A DNA stretch of 64,000 nucleotides. Source: Streptomyces sp. NBC_00433 (GTDB taxonomy: Bacteria; Actinomycetota; Actinomycetes; Streptomycetales; Streptomycetaceae). Below the pieces are notes generated by a model, which was not told where the DNA came from, did not search any database, and saw only the letters and a program-made list of their open reading frames with translations. The stretch lies in the NCBI GenBank assembly GCA_036015235.1, contig CP107926.1, positions 5,661,501 to 5,725,500 of the forward strand, written 5' to 3'. Below, one piece after another: positions 34,419-42,914 of the stretch. Position 1 is the first letter of the stretch; the number at the start of each line of letters is the position of its first letter. The position numbers and the translations under genes are program-made.

Positions 34419-35345
34419 ATGACCGCCACGCCCCGGCCTGCCACGGCGACCTCCGAGGCCGTCTTCGAGGAGTACCGGCCGCTGCTCCTGGGCCTCGCCT
34501 ACCGGCTCCTGGGCAGCATGTGGGACGCCGAGGACGCGGTGCAGGAGGCGTACGTGCGCTGGGCCGCGGCGGACCGTACCGGGATCCGCGTGCCGCGCGC
34601 CTTCCTCGTCACCGTCGTCTCGCGCCTGGCCCTGGACCAGCTGCGGTCGGCGCGCGTGACCCGCGAGGCGTACACCGGGCCGTGGCTGCCCGAACCGGTC
34701 GCGTCCGACGCGTTCGGACCGTCCGGGACCGCCGAGCTGCGGGACTCGCTCGCGTACGCGACGCTCCACCTCATGGAGCGGCTGACCCCGCCGGAGCGGG
34801 CGGTGTTCGTGCTGCGCGAGGCGTTCGAGCTGCCCTACGACGAGATCGCCTCGATCGTCGGTGTGACAGCCGCGAACTGCCGCCAGTTGCACAGCCGCGC
34901 CGGCCGCCACCTCGCCGCCGACCGCGAGCGCTTCCGCCCCGACCCCGCCGCGCACAGCGAACTGCTGGGCCGCTTCCTCGCCGCGGCCCAGCAGGGCGAC
35001 CTGGCCGCCCTCACCGACCTGTTGAGCGAGGACGTCGTGGTCTGGAACGACGGCGGCGGCAAGGTCCGCGCCGCGCTGCGCCCGGTCGAGGGCCGCGAGG
35101 CCGTCCTGGCGTTCCTGACCGGCCTCCTCGCCCGCTACGGTCTGGGCGAGACCCGCCTGGTCAGGGTGAACGACGGCTCACCCGCGGCGTGGACCCGACT
35201 CGACGGCAGCCACCAGCTCGTCACACTCGACATCCGCGAAGACGGCCTGATCCACGGCATCTTCGCCGTCCTCAACCCGGCCAAACTCACCCGCGTGGCC
35301 CCCGGTCGTGACCAGGGGGCTCCGCACGCGGGCGGCGTACCGTAG
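34419..35345 (+). CDS. ECF41-family RNA polymerase sigma factor (SigJ type)
   Basis: A 308-residue sigma factor. Region 2 includes LLLGLAYRLLGSMWDAEDAVQEAYVRW (split across 22-48) and region 4 includes LPYDEIASIVGVTAANCRQLHSRA (138-161). A C-terminal SnoaL-like extension follows. The three ECF41 signatures are present: WLPEP (89-93), DGGGK (211-215) and NPAKL (286-290). In this family the extension replaces an anti-sigma factor and controls activity. The ATG is 8 bases after AAGGAGG. It lies in an operon with the epimerase gene and probably drives the promoter at 33297, which makes the locus autoregulated. The activating signal is not known. Confidence 0.93.
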   Translation: MTATPRPATATSEAVFEEYRPLLLGLAYRLLGSMWDAEDAVQEAYVRWAAADRTGIRVPRAFLVTVVSRLALDQLRSARVTREAYTGPWLPEPVASDAFGPSGTAELRDSLAYATLHLMERLTPPERAVFVLREAFELPYDEIASIVGVTAANCRQLHSRAGRHLAADRERFRPDPAAHSELLGRFLAAAQQGDLAALTDLLSEDVVVWNDGGGKVRAALRPVEGREAVLAFLTGLLARYGLGETRLVRVNDGSPAAWTRLDGSHQLVTLDIREDGLIHGIFAVLNPAKLTRVAPGRDQGAPHAGGVP

Positions 35346-35372
35346 AGCCACCGTCCTTGACCGGGGGTGGAC

Positions 35373-35662
35373 GTGGGCGTATTCGAGTCCCGAACGGGTG
35401 ACCGTATCGCGGAGCTTCGACTGCGGCGCCGTCCGTCCCAGGAGGCGCCGGCCGACAAGGCAGGCCTGTCGGTCGACGTCGTCCGGAAACTGGAACAGGG
35501 CCGGGGACCTCCGCGAGGCTGACCACGGTCAATGCCCTGGCGCGGACGTCGGACACCGAACCGTCGTTCCTCGTGGGCCAGCCCTCGACGTTCGTGGGTT
35601 CTCCCGCGGTGGAGTCCGAACCGCCCTCGGTGCTCGCGTTGCGCCAGGCGGTGTCGCGCTGA
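35373..35662 (+). pseudogene. frameshifted XRE-family regulator
   Basis: Frame 1 from the GTG at 35373 reads RIAELRLRRRPSQEAPADKA, then GLSVDVVRKLEQG, a clear XRE helix-turn-helix, and then runs to a premature stop near 35520. From about 35505 another frame continues it: TSARLTTVNALARTSDTEPS, then FLVGQPSTFVG, ending at 35662. One lost base in the CGG-GGACC stretch near 35507 explains the break. A second oddity is Pro in the HTH (RRPSQEAP), where Leu is usual. The remainder of the normal long regulator is absent. Confidence 0.8.
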
Positions 35663-35880
35663 CCCCCGCCGTCCGCCACCTGCTCGCCAACGCGCCCTTC
35701 AGGACCCGGCGTTACGCGGAGGCGGCGGAGCAGTTCCGCGCGATCGGCGGCTACGCGGGCGCCGTCCCGTGGACGTATTCCCACGACCCGCTCAAGAAGT
35801 TCGTCCACGCGCGGACCCACACCTTCACCGAAGGGGAGAAGGCGGGACGCCCCGCGGCCCCGCCGCGGACCACCGTCTGA
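35663..35880 (+). pseudogene. fragment of an unrecognised ORF after the XRE relic
   Basis: A third frame reads TPAVRHLLANAPFRTRRYAE, then AAEQFRAIGGYAGAVPWTYS and a Lys/Arg-rich end with stop at 35878. The composition looks protein-coding (AEAAEQFRAIG helix, PWTY), but no start or ribosome site is near. It is probably the C-terminal remains of a second gene disrupted together with the XRE gene. Confidence 0.4.
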
Positions 35881-35982
35881 GCCCCCGGCCGGATCCGTCC
35901 CCGCTCTCCGGGCCAATGCCGGGGACAGCGCCCCCGCTACGGGCTACCGTCTCCTCAACGGCTTTCGCGTACAGGGGTGTTC

Positions 35983-36504
35983 ATGCTGGACGAAGCACTC
36001 GCCGCACTCGCGGCGTCGGGGGGAGCCGCTGTCGCCACGGCAGCCGGCACGGACGCCTGGACCGGCCTGCGGGCAGGGCTGGCCCGCTGGTTCGGCCGCG
36101 GCAGCGAGCGCCGGGAGACGGCGGTGCTGCAACGGCTCGACCAGACCGGCGCGGAATTGGCCGAGGTGGAGCCCGCGCAGGCGGAGACCCTGCGGTCGGC
36201 CTACCGGGCGATCTGGCAGACCCGCATCATGGACCTGCTCGAAGACCTCGAAGACGACGCGGAGCGCGCCCGCGCCGCCTCGGGTCTGCGCGAGCTGCTG
36301 GCCCGGCTCCCCGCCGCCCAGAGCCAGGTGAGCGCCGACCACGGCGCCGTGGCGGTCGGCGGCGACCTCAACGTCACGTCGGACGGCGACGGTTCGGTGG
36401 CCGCGGCCGTCATACGGGGAGACGTGCACGTCGGCCGGCCCGGTCCCGCCGTCGCCGCGGAGGGCCCGGACCTCCCTACCCCGCCGGACGCCTCCCAGGG
36501 CTGA
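35983..36504 (+). CDS. small actinobacterial STAND-associated protein
   Basis: A 173-residue protein. The first part (LAASGGAAVATAAGTDAWTG, then LRAGLARWFGRG) is a helical module seen at the N-termini of actinobacterial effector and NTPase proteins. The middle is a charged helix region (about 55-110). The end has a short beta motif, HGAVAVGGDLNV then SVAAAVIRGDVHVG, that the next gene echoes (ADGDLHVESRSGGVSVG). ATG 35983 follows AGGGG by 5 bases; GTG 35977 is the alternative. The 23-bp gap to the next start suggests an operon. I do not know its function; position implies it works with the NB-ARC/TPR protein. Confidence 0.75.
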   Translation: MLDEALAALAASGGAAVATAAGTDAWTGLRAGLARWFGRGSERRETAVLQRLDQTGAELAEVEPAQAETLRSAYRAIWQTRIMDLLEDLEDDAERARAASGLRELLARLPAAQSQVSADHGAVAVGGDLNVTSDGDGSVAAAVIRGDVHVGRPGPAVAAEGPDLPTPPDASQG

Positions 36505-36527
36505 GCGATCCGGCGTCCCACAGCCCC

Positions 36528-39215
36528 GTGCTCCAGCCGGCCCCGCCGCCGGCCGCCGCCCCCGTCGCACCCGCCCCGCGTGCCGACGGCGACCTGCACG
36601 TCGAGAGCCGCAGCGGCGGTGTGTCCGTCGGCCGGACCCAGACCTTCACCTACCAGGCCGCCGCCGCGCTGACTCCCGTGCCGCTGCCCCACCGCATCGG
36701 CCGCGTCCCCGCCCTGGCGCCGCACTTCCAGGACCGCGAGCTGGCCAAGACCCTGATCGTGCAGCCCGGCCGTCCGCTGATCCTCACCGGCACCACCGGT
36801 ACAGGGAAGAGCCAGCTCGCCGCCCAGTACGCGGAAAGCGCCTGGGAGCACGGCGAGTTGAAACTGCTGCTGTGGGTCGCCGACGCCACCCGCGAGACGA
36901 TCACCGCCGCCTACGCCCGCGCGGCCCAGGACATCCTCGGGCGCTCCTTCGACCCGGCCGAAGGCGCCCAGACACTCCTCAACTGGCTGCGCCCGGCAGG
37001 CGGTACGAAGCCGCGCCCCTGGCTGGTCGTGCTGGACGGCGTGACCGAGCCCGCCGACCTCTCCGACGGACTGTGGCCCCCGGCCAGCCCAGTCGGCCGG
37101 GTGCTGGTCAGCAGCAGCCGCCGCGACTTCGACCGGGCCGTGGACCCGCTGATCGTCCAGGTGCGCTCCTACCGCCGCCAGGAGGCCATCGCCTACCTGG
37201 AACGCGCCCTCGACCACCACCGGTTGAGCCCCGCCAGCCTCGCCGCCCTGCCCGCGCTGTCCGACCGCCTCGGCGCCGTGCCCGCGTCGCTGGCCCTCGC
37301 CGTCCGCCACATCGCCGCGGAGGGCATCGACGTCGAGACGTACATCCAGCGCCTGGACGACCGCAGCACCGGCATCTCCGCCGCCCACGCCCCGCTGCGG
37401 CTCACGATCGACGCCGCGAACCGCAGGCACCCCGCGGGCCTCGCGGCGCCCGTCCTGCAACTGGCCTCCGTCCTCTCCGAGTCGGGCACCCCGCAGCAGG
37501 TCCTGGCCAGTGCGCCGGCGCTGGCGCTGCTCACCCGGCAGCGCAACGGCGGCGGCGACGCTGCGGTGACCGCGGAGGACGTCACCCGCGCGGTGCGGGT
37601 GCTGTACGACCTGAGCCTGGTCGAACTCCAGAGCCTCCGCTCCCACACCGAGGTGCTCGTCGACGCGACCGTACGCGGCGACGTCCTGGCCGCGCTCCCG
37701 GACGACCTGCTGGTCGACCTGGTGCGGTGCGCGGCCGACGCACTGGCCGCCGCGTGGCCGGACGTCGAGAAGGACGCCGATCTCGCCGCCGGCCTCCGGG
37801 ACAACACCGAGGCGCTGCTGAACGGCCTCCGTGGCGAGGTCCTGCTGTGCGACGGCATCCACCCGGTGGCCCTCCGCGTCGGTCTCAGCAGTGCGGAATG
37901 GGGGCATCTCGACAAGTCCGAGGGCTACTTCCGCGATCTGGCCGGCGACGCCGCCCTCCTGCTCGGCCCCGACCATCCCGACGTGCTGAACGCCCGTGCC
38001 TGCGCGGCGCGGTGCCGCGGCGAGAGAGGCGACCTCCAGGGCGCGACACGCGAGTTGACGGAGGTGCTCGCGGCACAGCAGCGCTTCGGCAGGCTCCGCC
38101 CCGACACGCTCGTGACCCGCCATCTCCTCGCGGTCTTCGCCAGCAGGATGACCAACGCCGCGCCCGACGCGCTGACCGCTCTCGCGGATGTGCTGGCCGA
38201 TCGCCTGCGCGTCCTCGGCCCCGACCATCTCGACACCCTGGTGAGCCGGGTGGTGCTGCTGGCGGACCACCTGTACGTGGGCCGGACGAAGTCGACGGCC
38301 GACGCGCGCGCCCTGCTCGCCGATGTGCAGCGGGTCGCCGGCGCCGACCACCGGCGGACCTTCGAGATGCGGCGGCTGGTGTCGCACGCGTGTCTGCTCG
38401 GCGGCGACCATGACGAGGCAGGGGACTTGGCGGCCGAGGTGCTCGCCGACGCCCTTCGGGCGCTCGGACCCGAGCACCCCGTCACGCTCGACTGCCGCCA
38501 GTGGGCGGCGTATCTCAGCATCGAGCGGGGTGAACTGGACGCCGCCGCATCGGAGTTGCCCGGCCTGCTCGCCGACCAGCAGCAGCTGCTCGGCCCCGAC
38601 CATCCCTCCACGCTCTTCACCCGCAGCCATCTGGCCTCGTGCCAGCAGCAGTCCGGTGACACGGAGGGGGCCCTGCGGTCCTACGTCTCCCTGCTGGCGG
38701 ACCGCCGCCGGGTGCTGGGGCCGGAGCACCCGCAGACACTCGACACGCTGAGAGTGGTGGCCAACGCCCACGCGTCCGCGAACGACCCGGTGAGCGCGGT
38801 CGTGGCGCTCGCCGAACTGGTCGCCTCGGGAAGCCGGGTGTTCGGCCCCGACCACGAGCTGACGCTGATCGCCCGGGTGAGTCTCGGCAGATGCCGCGGC
38901 GACGCCGGAGACGCCGTCGGCGCCGTCATCGACCTCGCGGCGGTGATCGCGGACCTGGCCCGCGTCCTCGGCCCCTACCACCAGTCCAGCCTCCTCGCCC
39001 GGCGCAACCTCGCCTGGTTCCGCGGTATAGCGGGCGATGCCCCGGGCGCGGTCGCCACGCTCACCGAGCTGCTCTCCTACCGGGAGACGCTCTCGGGTCC
39101 CGACCACCCCGAGGCGGTGATCACTCGCGGGGCCCTCGCGTACTGGCAGAGCAAGGCCGCCGAGCAGCGCGCCGACAGCACCCGCGCCCCTGCGGACGTC
39201 GATCCCGCCCGCTGA
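36528..39215 (+). CDS. STAND (NB-ARC) ATPase with kinesin-light-chain-type TPRs
   Basis: An 895-residue signalling ATPase. Walker A is GTTGTGKS (88-95, Lys94) and Walker B is WLVVLDGV. A winged-helix-like region follows, and then about ten TPRs with the L-G-P-D/E-H-P-x-T-L repeat over residues 480-880. The N-terminal 50 residues are Pro/Ala-rich with a short beta motif (GDLHVESRSGGVSVG). GTG 36528 is chosen as the only in-frame start between the previous stop and the P-loop; no ribosome site is obvious, so coupling to the upstream gene is likely. Such proteins oligomerise on sensing a ligand through the TPRs. No effector domain is fused, so the 173-residue neighbour is the best candidate partner. 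Confidence 0.88.
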   Translation: MLQPAPPPAAAPVAPAPRADGDLHVESRSGGVSVGRTQTFTYQAAAALTPVPLPHRIGRVPALAPHFQDRELAKTLIVQPGRPLILTGTTGTGKSQLAAQYAESAWEHGELKLLLWVADATRETITAAYARAAQDILGRSFDPAEGAQTLLNWLRPAGGTKPRPWLVVLDGVTEPADLSDGLWPPASPVGRVLVSSSRRDFDRAVDPLIVQVRSYRRQEAIAYLERALDHHRLSPASLAALPALSDRLGAVPASLALAVRHIAAEGIDVETYIQRLDDRSTGISAAHAPLRLTIDAANRRHPAGLAAPVLQLASVLSESGTPQQVLASAPALALLTRQRNGGGDAAVTAEDVTRAVRVLYDLSLVELQSLRSHTEVLVDATVRGDVLAALPDDLLVDLVRCAADALAAAWPDVEKDADLAAGLRDNTEALLNGLRGEVLLCDGIHPVALRVGLSSAEWGHLDKSEGYFRDLAGDAALLLGPDHPDVLNARACAARCRGERGDLQGATRELTEVLAAQQRFGRLRPDTLVTRHLLAVFASRMTNAAPDALTALADVLADRLRVLGPDHLDTLVSRVVLLADHLYVGRTKSTADARALLADVQRVAGADHRRTFEMRRLVSHACLLGGDHDEAGDLAAEVLADALRALGPEHPVTLDCRQWAAYLSIERGELDAAASELPGLLADQQQLLGPDHPSTLFTRSHLASCQQQSGDTEGALRSYVSLLADRRRVLGPEHPQTLDTLRVVANAHASANDPVSAVVALAELVASGSRVFGPDHELTLIARVSLGRCRGDAGDAVGAVIDLAAVIADLARVLGPYHQSSLLARRNLAWFRGIAGDAPGAVATLTELLSYRETLSGPDHPEAVITRGALAYWQSKAAEQRADSTRAPADVDPAR

Positions 39216-39308
39216 CCCGCTACGGGGACCCTCCGTGGCGGCCCGCGCGCTAGGCCACGACGGCGGTCCGGTCGCGGTGCCGGGGGACACGGGGGCATCC
39301 GCGCGTCG

Positions 39309-39920
39309 TCAGGGGTGCAGCAGCGCCGCCACCGCGGCGACGACGACCTCGCGGCGGTCGGCCGCCGACCCGGCGGAACAGTCGGAGACCACCGCGTCGT
39401 ACTCCGGCACGTTGCTGCTCCAGAAGCCCGAGAGGTGCAGCACCAGCCCCAGCAGTACGGCGGGCGGGAAGCGGGCGGGCAGCCTGCCCGCCTCCTGGGC
39501 CTCGGCTATGGCCCGCACCTTGGCCGCGTTGCTGTCGAGCACGACGGGCAGCAGCGCGCCGCTGCCGGCCCGCTCCAGGCGGTACCAGGTGGCGAGGCGC
39601 TGCACCCAGGGGCGCTCGACGTAGGAGTCGTGGAGGCGGCCGGCGTATTCGGGGAGGTCGTCCGGGTCGATGGGGACCGCGTCGACCGTCTCGCGGCACA
39701 TCGCGTCGAAGACGGCGTCGAAGAGGCCGTCCTTGCTGCCGAAGTAGTGGTAAATCTGCGCCTTGTTGCTGCGGGCCTCGGCCGCGATGCGGTCGACCCT
39801 GCCGCCGGCGATGCCGTACGCGGCGAATTCGCGGGTCGCCGCGTCCAGCAGGCGGCGCCTGGTGGCTTCCGCGTCCCGGCCGACGGCGATGGCCTTGCTG
39901 GCGGCGACGTCCCTGTTCAT
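39309..39920 (-). CDS. TetR-family repressor
   Basis: A 203-residue regulator with HTH GRVDRIAAEARSNKAQIYHYFGSKDGLFD and a C-terminal ligand domain ending VVVAAVAALLHP. ATG 39920 opens MNRDVAASKAIAVGRDAEAT; longer frames run through the operators. It is divergent from an SDR gene at 40040. Two inverted repeats in the 119-bp interval are probable binding sites for control of both genes. Confidence 0.92.
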   Translation of the reverse strand: MNRDVAASKAIAVGRDAEATRRRLLDAATREFAAYGIAGGRVDRIAAEARSNKAQIYHYFGSKDGLFDAVFDAMCRETVDAVPIDPDDLPEYAGRLHDSYVERPWVQRLATWYRLERAGSGALLPVVLDSNAAKVRAIAEAQEAGRLPARFPPAVLLGLVLHLSGFWSSNVPEYDAVVSDCSAGSAADRREVVVAAVAALLHP

Positions 39921-39933
39921 GACATCCAGCGTA

Positions 39934-39953
39934 TCAACTAACCAGACAGTTGA
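39934..39953. promoter_or_regulatory. TetR operator candidate A (TCAACT-N8-AGTTGA)
   Basis: A perfect 6-bp inverted repeat with an 8-bp spacer, 14 bases upstream of the TetR start. Confidence 0.65.
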
Positions 39954-39990
39954 CATCTGCCCTGTCGAGGTGTTCTCTGGAGACAGACAG

Positions 39991-40012
39991 TTACTAATCA
40001 ACCGGTTAGTAA
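39991..40012. promoter_or_regulatory. TetR operator candidate B (TTACTAA-N8-TTAGTAA)
   Basis: A perfect 7-bp inverted repeat with an 8-bp spacer, 28 bases before the SDR start. AT-rich arms in this GC-rich genome stand out. Same spacing as site A; related but not identical arms. Confidence 0.75.
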
Positions 40013-40039
40013 GGACCCTGCCCGTCTAAGGAGCCCCCC

Positions 40040-40978
40040 ATGTCCGCCAATGACTCGACCAACGACCCGACCAACGACCCGACCACCGCGAAAGCCGCCG
40101 CCGAGGCCGCCACGCCCTCCGTCTTCCTGGTCAGCGGCGCCTCCCGCGGGCTCGGCAGGGAGATCGTCAAGGCCGCGCTGGAGGCCGGGCACGAGGTCGT
40201 CGCGGGCGTGCGCGGCACCACCGCGCTGGACGACCTCGCCGCCGAGCACGGCGACCGGCTCGCGGTCGTCGCTCTCGACGTGACCGACGACGAGGCCGCC
40301 CGCGCGGCGGTGCGCACTGCCGTCGACCGCTTCGGGCGGCTCGACGTGCTGGTCAACAACGCCGGATACGCCAACATCGGCTCGGTCGAGGACGTCGGCT
40401 TCGACGACTTCCGCACGCAGGTCGACACCAACTTCCTCGGCGTCGTCCGGCTCACCCAGGCCGCACTGCCGGTGATGCGTGAGCAGGGCTCCGGGCATGT
40501 CGTGCAGGTGTCCTCGGTCGGCGGGCGGATGGCGACGCCGGGCCTGTCGGCCTACCAGTCCGCGAAGTGGGCCGTCGGCGGCTTCTCCTCGGTGCTGGCC
40601 CGCGAGGTCGGCCCGCTGGGCGTCAAGGTGACCGTGCTGGAGCCGGGCGGCATGCGCACCGACTGGGCCGGCTCCTCGATGCGGGTCGACCCGATCCGCC
40701 CGGAGTATGCGGGCACGGTCGGCGCGATGGCCGCCATGCACAGCCCGGAGTCGACCGCGGCCAGCGACCCGGCGAAGGTCGCCCGCCTCGTTCTCGACGT
40801 CGTCGCGCTCGACGAACCGCCGCTGCGGCTGCTCGTCGGCCCGGACGCGTATGCGTACGCCACCGCCGCGGGCCGCGCGCTGCTGGCCGAGGACGAGCGG
40901 TGGAGCGACCTCAGCCGCTCCACCGCGGCGGACGACGCCACGCCCGAGCAGCTCGACCCGCTGGGCCATGCGCAGTGA
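40040..40978 (+). CDS. short-chain dehydrogenase/reductase
   Basis: A 312-residue SDR. The cofactor motif is SGASRGLG (32-39); NNAG follows, and Ser159, Tyr172 and Lys176 (YQSAK) form the active site. The long C-terminus (VLEPGGMRTDWAGSS...) is of the type seen in the 'oxidoreductase, SDR family' with unknown substrate. The first 20 residues contain a small Asn-Asp-Pro-Thr repeat. The ATG is 6 bases after AAGGAG. It should be repressed by the divergent TetR protein through the two operators upstream. Confidence 0.93.
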   Translation: MSANDSTNDPTNDPTTAKAAAEAATPSVFLVSGASRGLGREIVKAALEAGHEVVAGVRGTTALDDLAAEHGDRLAVVALDVTDDEAARAAVRTAVDRFGRLDVLVNNAGYANIGSVEDVGFDDFRTQVDTNFLGVVRLTQAALPVMREQGSGHVVQVSSVGGRMATPGLSAYQSAKWAVGGFSSVLAREVGPLGVKVTVLEPGGMRTDWAGSSMRVDPIRPEYAGTVGAMAAMHSPESTAASDPAKVARLVLDVVALDEPPLRLLVGPDAYAYATAAGRALLAEDERWSDLSRSTAADDATPEQLDPLGHAQ

Positions 40979-41175
40979 CGGTGCGGTGCGCTCCGACTCC
41001 CCGCGCACGGCGGTGCGGCACCGCGTCGGCCACCGGGATATCGGCGACAAAGCCCGTTGTCCCAGGGGGAGTTGGGACCTGCGTGGGAAGTCCCTGACAC
41101 GCGTGGCATCCTGTGACCTTCACGCTTCGCCGGCCGCGACCGGCGAACGGACAGGGGGGTTGGGGGGAAGGTCGC

Positions 41176-42087
41176 ATGAAGCTCTGCTTCCTCGTGGAGG
41201 AGAACTACCGTTACGACGGGATGCCGGTCGAGGTGATCCGCCGACTCCACGCCTGGGGCCACCACGTGGACGTGCTGAGGCCGGGGGGATCGCTGCACCG
41301 CATGACCGAGGTGGTCAGGGCCGGCAGCCATGACGCCTGGGTGCTCAAGACCGTCTCCGGCGGCCCCGGACTCACCCTGCTGGAGGCCGCCGCCTCGGCC
41401 GGGATGACCACCGTCAACGACGCCCGCTCGATCCGCGGGGTCCGCGACAAAGCGCTCGCCGCGGCGATCGGCCGCAGCCGCGGCCTGCCCATGCCCACGA
41501 CATACGCGGCCGCCCGGCCCGAACTCCTCGCCGAGATACCCGAGTCCGACTACCCGCTGGTGGTCAAGCCCGCCGACGGCAGCTCGGGCCGTGCGGTGCA
41601 CCTGCTGGCCGCGCCCGACCGGCTGCCCGCACTGGTCCCGGCGCTGCGCGGCGAAGGCCTCCTCATCGCACAGCCGTATGTGCCCAACGCGGGCGTCGAC
41701 ATCAAGGTCTACTGCGTCGGCGACGACTTCTACGCCACCGAGCGCCGCTCGCCGCTGCACCCCGACCACCCGCACCGCGAACGCCGGATGCCGCTGCCGC
41801 GCGAGGTCGCCGCGATCGCCGCGCAGGTCGGCGCCGTCTACGGGCTCGACCTCTACGGCCTCGACGTGCTCCTCGGCCCGGACGGCCCCGTCGTCGTGGA
41901 CGTCAACGACTTCCCGAGCTTCCGCCAGGTCCCGGACGCGGCGTCCCGCGTCGCCAGCGCCGTCCTGGCACTGGCGGCAGGGGAGCGGCCGAGCGTGGTC
42001 GGGGCGGCAGGGCCCGCGAAAGCGCCCGGTGCCGGGCTGCGGGCGACGGCGGGTGCCATGGCGGTCGCGGCCGGCGACCCGCTGTGA
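41176..42087 (+). CDS. RimK-like ATP-grasp ligase 1
   Basis: A 303-residue ATP-grasp enzyme. The N-terminal domain (MKLCFLVEENYRYDGMPVEV) is followed by the ATP-grasp core with LVVKPADGSSGRAVHLL (nucleotide-binding Lys and glycine-rich loop), GEGLLIAQPYVPNAGVDIKV and the Mg-binding GPVVVDVNDFPSFRQVP near the C-terminus. ATG 41176 follows a GGGGAAGG site. The last base of its stop overlaps the next ATP-grasp gene (GTGA). Such enzymes join a carboxylate to an amine or thiol. Tandem copies suggest two successive ligations or one heterodimer. The product is unknown; inositol-phosphate-kinase-like enzymes share the fold. Confidence 0.88.
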   Translation: MKLCFLVEENYRYDGMPVEVIRRLHAWGHHVDVLRPGGSLHRMTEVVRAGSHDAWVLKTVSGGPGLTLLEAAASAGMTTVNDARSIRGVRDKALAAAIGRSRGLPMPTTYAAARPELLAEIPESDYPLVVKPADGSSGRAVHLLAAPDRLPALVPALRGEGLLIAQPYVPNAGVDIKVYCVGDDFYATERRSPLHPDHPHRERRMPLPREVAAIAAQVGAVYGLDLYGLDVLLGPDGPVVVDVNDFPSFRQVPDAASRVASAVLALAAGERPSVVGAAGPAKAPGAGLRATAGAMAVAAGDPL

Positions 42088-42914
42088 GGATCGGCCTCAT
42101 CACGCCGGACCCCGGCCATCCCCTGCTGGCCGCGGCCACCGCGCTGCTCACCGCCCCGGGTGCCGGCCACCGGGTCGAGGTGCTCGACCCGGTCACCGCC
42201 CCGGCCCCGGCCGACCCCGCCGACGTCTACCTGCTCAAGGCCCGCACCCCCCGCGCTCTCGCCCTCGCCCGTGCGGCGGAGGCGGCCGGCGCCCTGGTGG
42301 TCAACTCGGCCGCCGCGACGGAGCGGTGCCAGGACCGTACGGCGATGGCGGAGGACGCGCTGCGGGCCGGACTGCCCTTCGCGCCGACCCGCGGCTACGC
42401 CTCCGCCGCCGACCTCGCCGCGTCGCCCCCGGCCGGTGCCGTGGTCGTCAAGAGCCGGCACAGCAGGAAGGGGGACATCGTCGTACGGCTCGAAGGTGCC
42501 GCGCGGATAAGGGACTTCGCGGACTCGGCGCCGTATGAGCCCTTCGTCGTCCAGGACTTCGTCCCGAACCCCGGCTGGGACCACAAGCTGTGGGCCATCG
42601 GCCCGCAGGTCTTCGCGGCCCTGCGTCGCTCCGAGATCGCCCCCGCCGCCCCGGGCGGCGGCCCCGTCCCCCTCACCGACCTCCCACCGGCCTGGCCCGC
42701 CCTGGTCCGCCGCGTCGGCCAGGTCTTCGGCCTCCAGGTCTACGGCGTCGACGTGATCGACACGGGCGCCGGCCGCCCGCTGATCGTCGACATCAACGCC
42801 TTCCCCGGCGTCCGCGACCAGCCGGGCGCCCCGGAAGCCCTGGCCGAGCTGGTGCTAGGGGCCCTCGCCGACGGCGTCCACGGCAGCCCGGATCGCGCGC
42901 GGCTGCCCGAGTAG
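42084..42914 (+). CDS. RimK-like ATP-grasp ligase 2
   Basis: A 276-residue ATP-grasp protein with weak similarity to its neighbour: GAVVVKSRHSRKGDIVVRLE replaces the usual KP...GSSGRAV loop, and EPFVVQDFVPNPGWDHKLWAIG and RPLIVDINAFPGVRDQPG follow. The two Mg-ligand acidic/Asn positions (VDINAFP) are kept. It is translationally coupled to ligase 1. Its last 60 bases overlap the end of the convergent DUF4037 gene, which is unusual even in this compact genome. The substrate is unknown. Confidence 0.85.
   Translation: MRIGLITPDPGHPLLAAATALLTAPGAGHRVEVLDPVTAPAPADPADVYLLKARTPRALALARAAEAAGALVVNSAAATERCQDRTAMAEDALRAGLPFAPTRGYASAADLAASPPAGAVVVKSRHSRKGDIVVRLEGAARIRDFADSAPYEPFVVQDFVPNPGWDHKLWAIGPQVFAALRRSEIAPAAPGGGPVPLTDLPPAWPALVRRVGQVFGLQVYGVDVIDTGAGRPLIVDINAFPGVRDQPGAPEALAELVLGALADGVHGSPDRARLPE

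Noticed and set aside
36201-39290. Minus-strand frame of about 1030 codons.
   Set aside because: It is antisense to the STAND/TPR gene, whose P-loop and TPR repeats are real; the antisense product is Gly/Arg/Val-rich with no domains.
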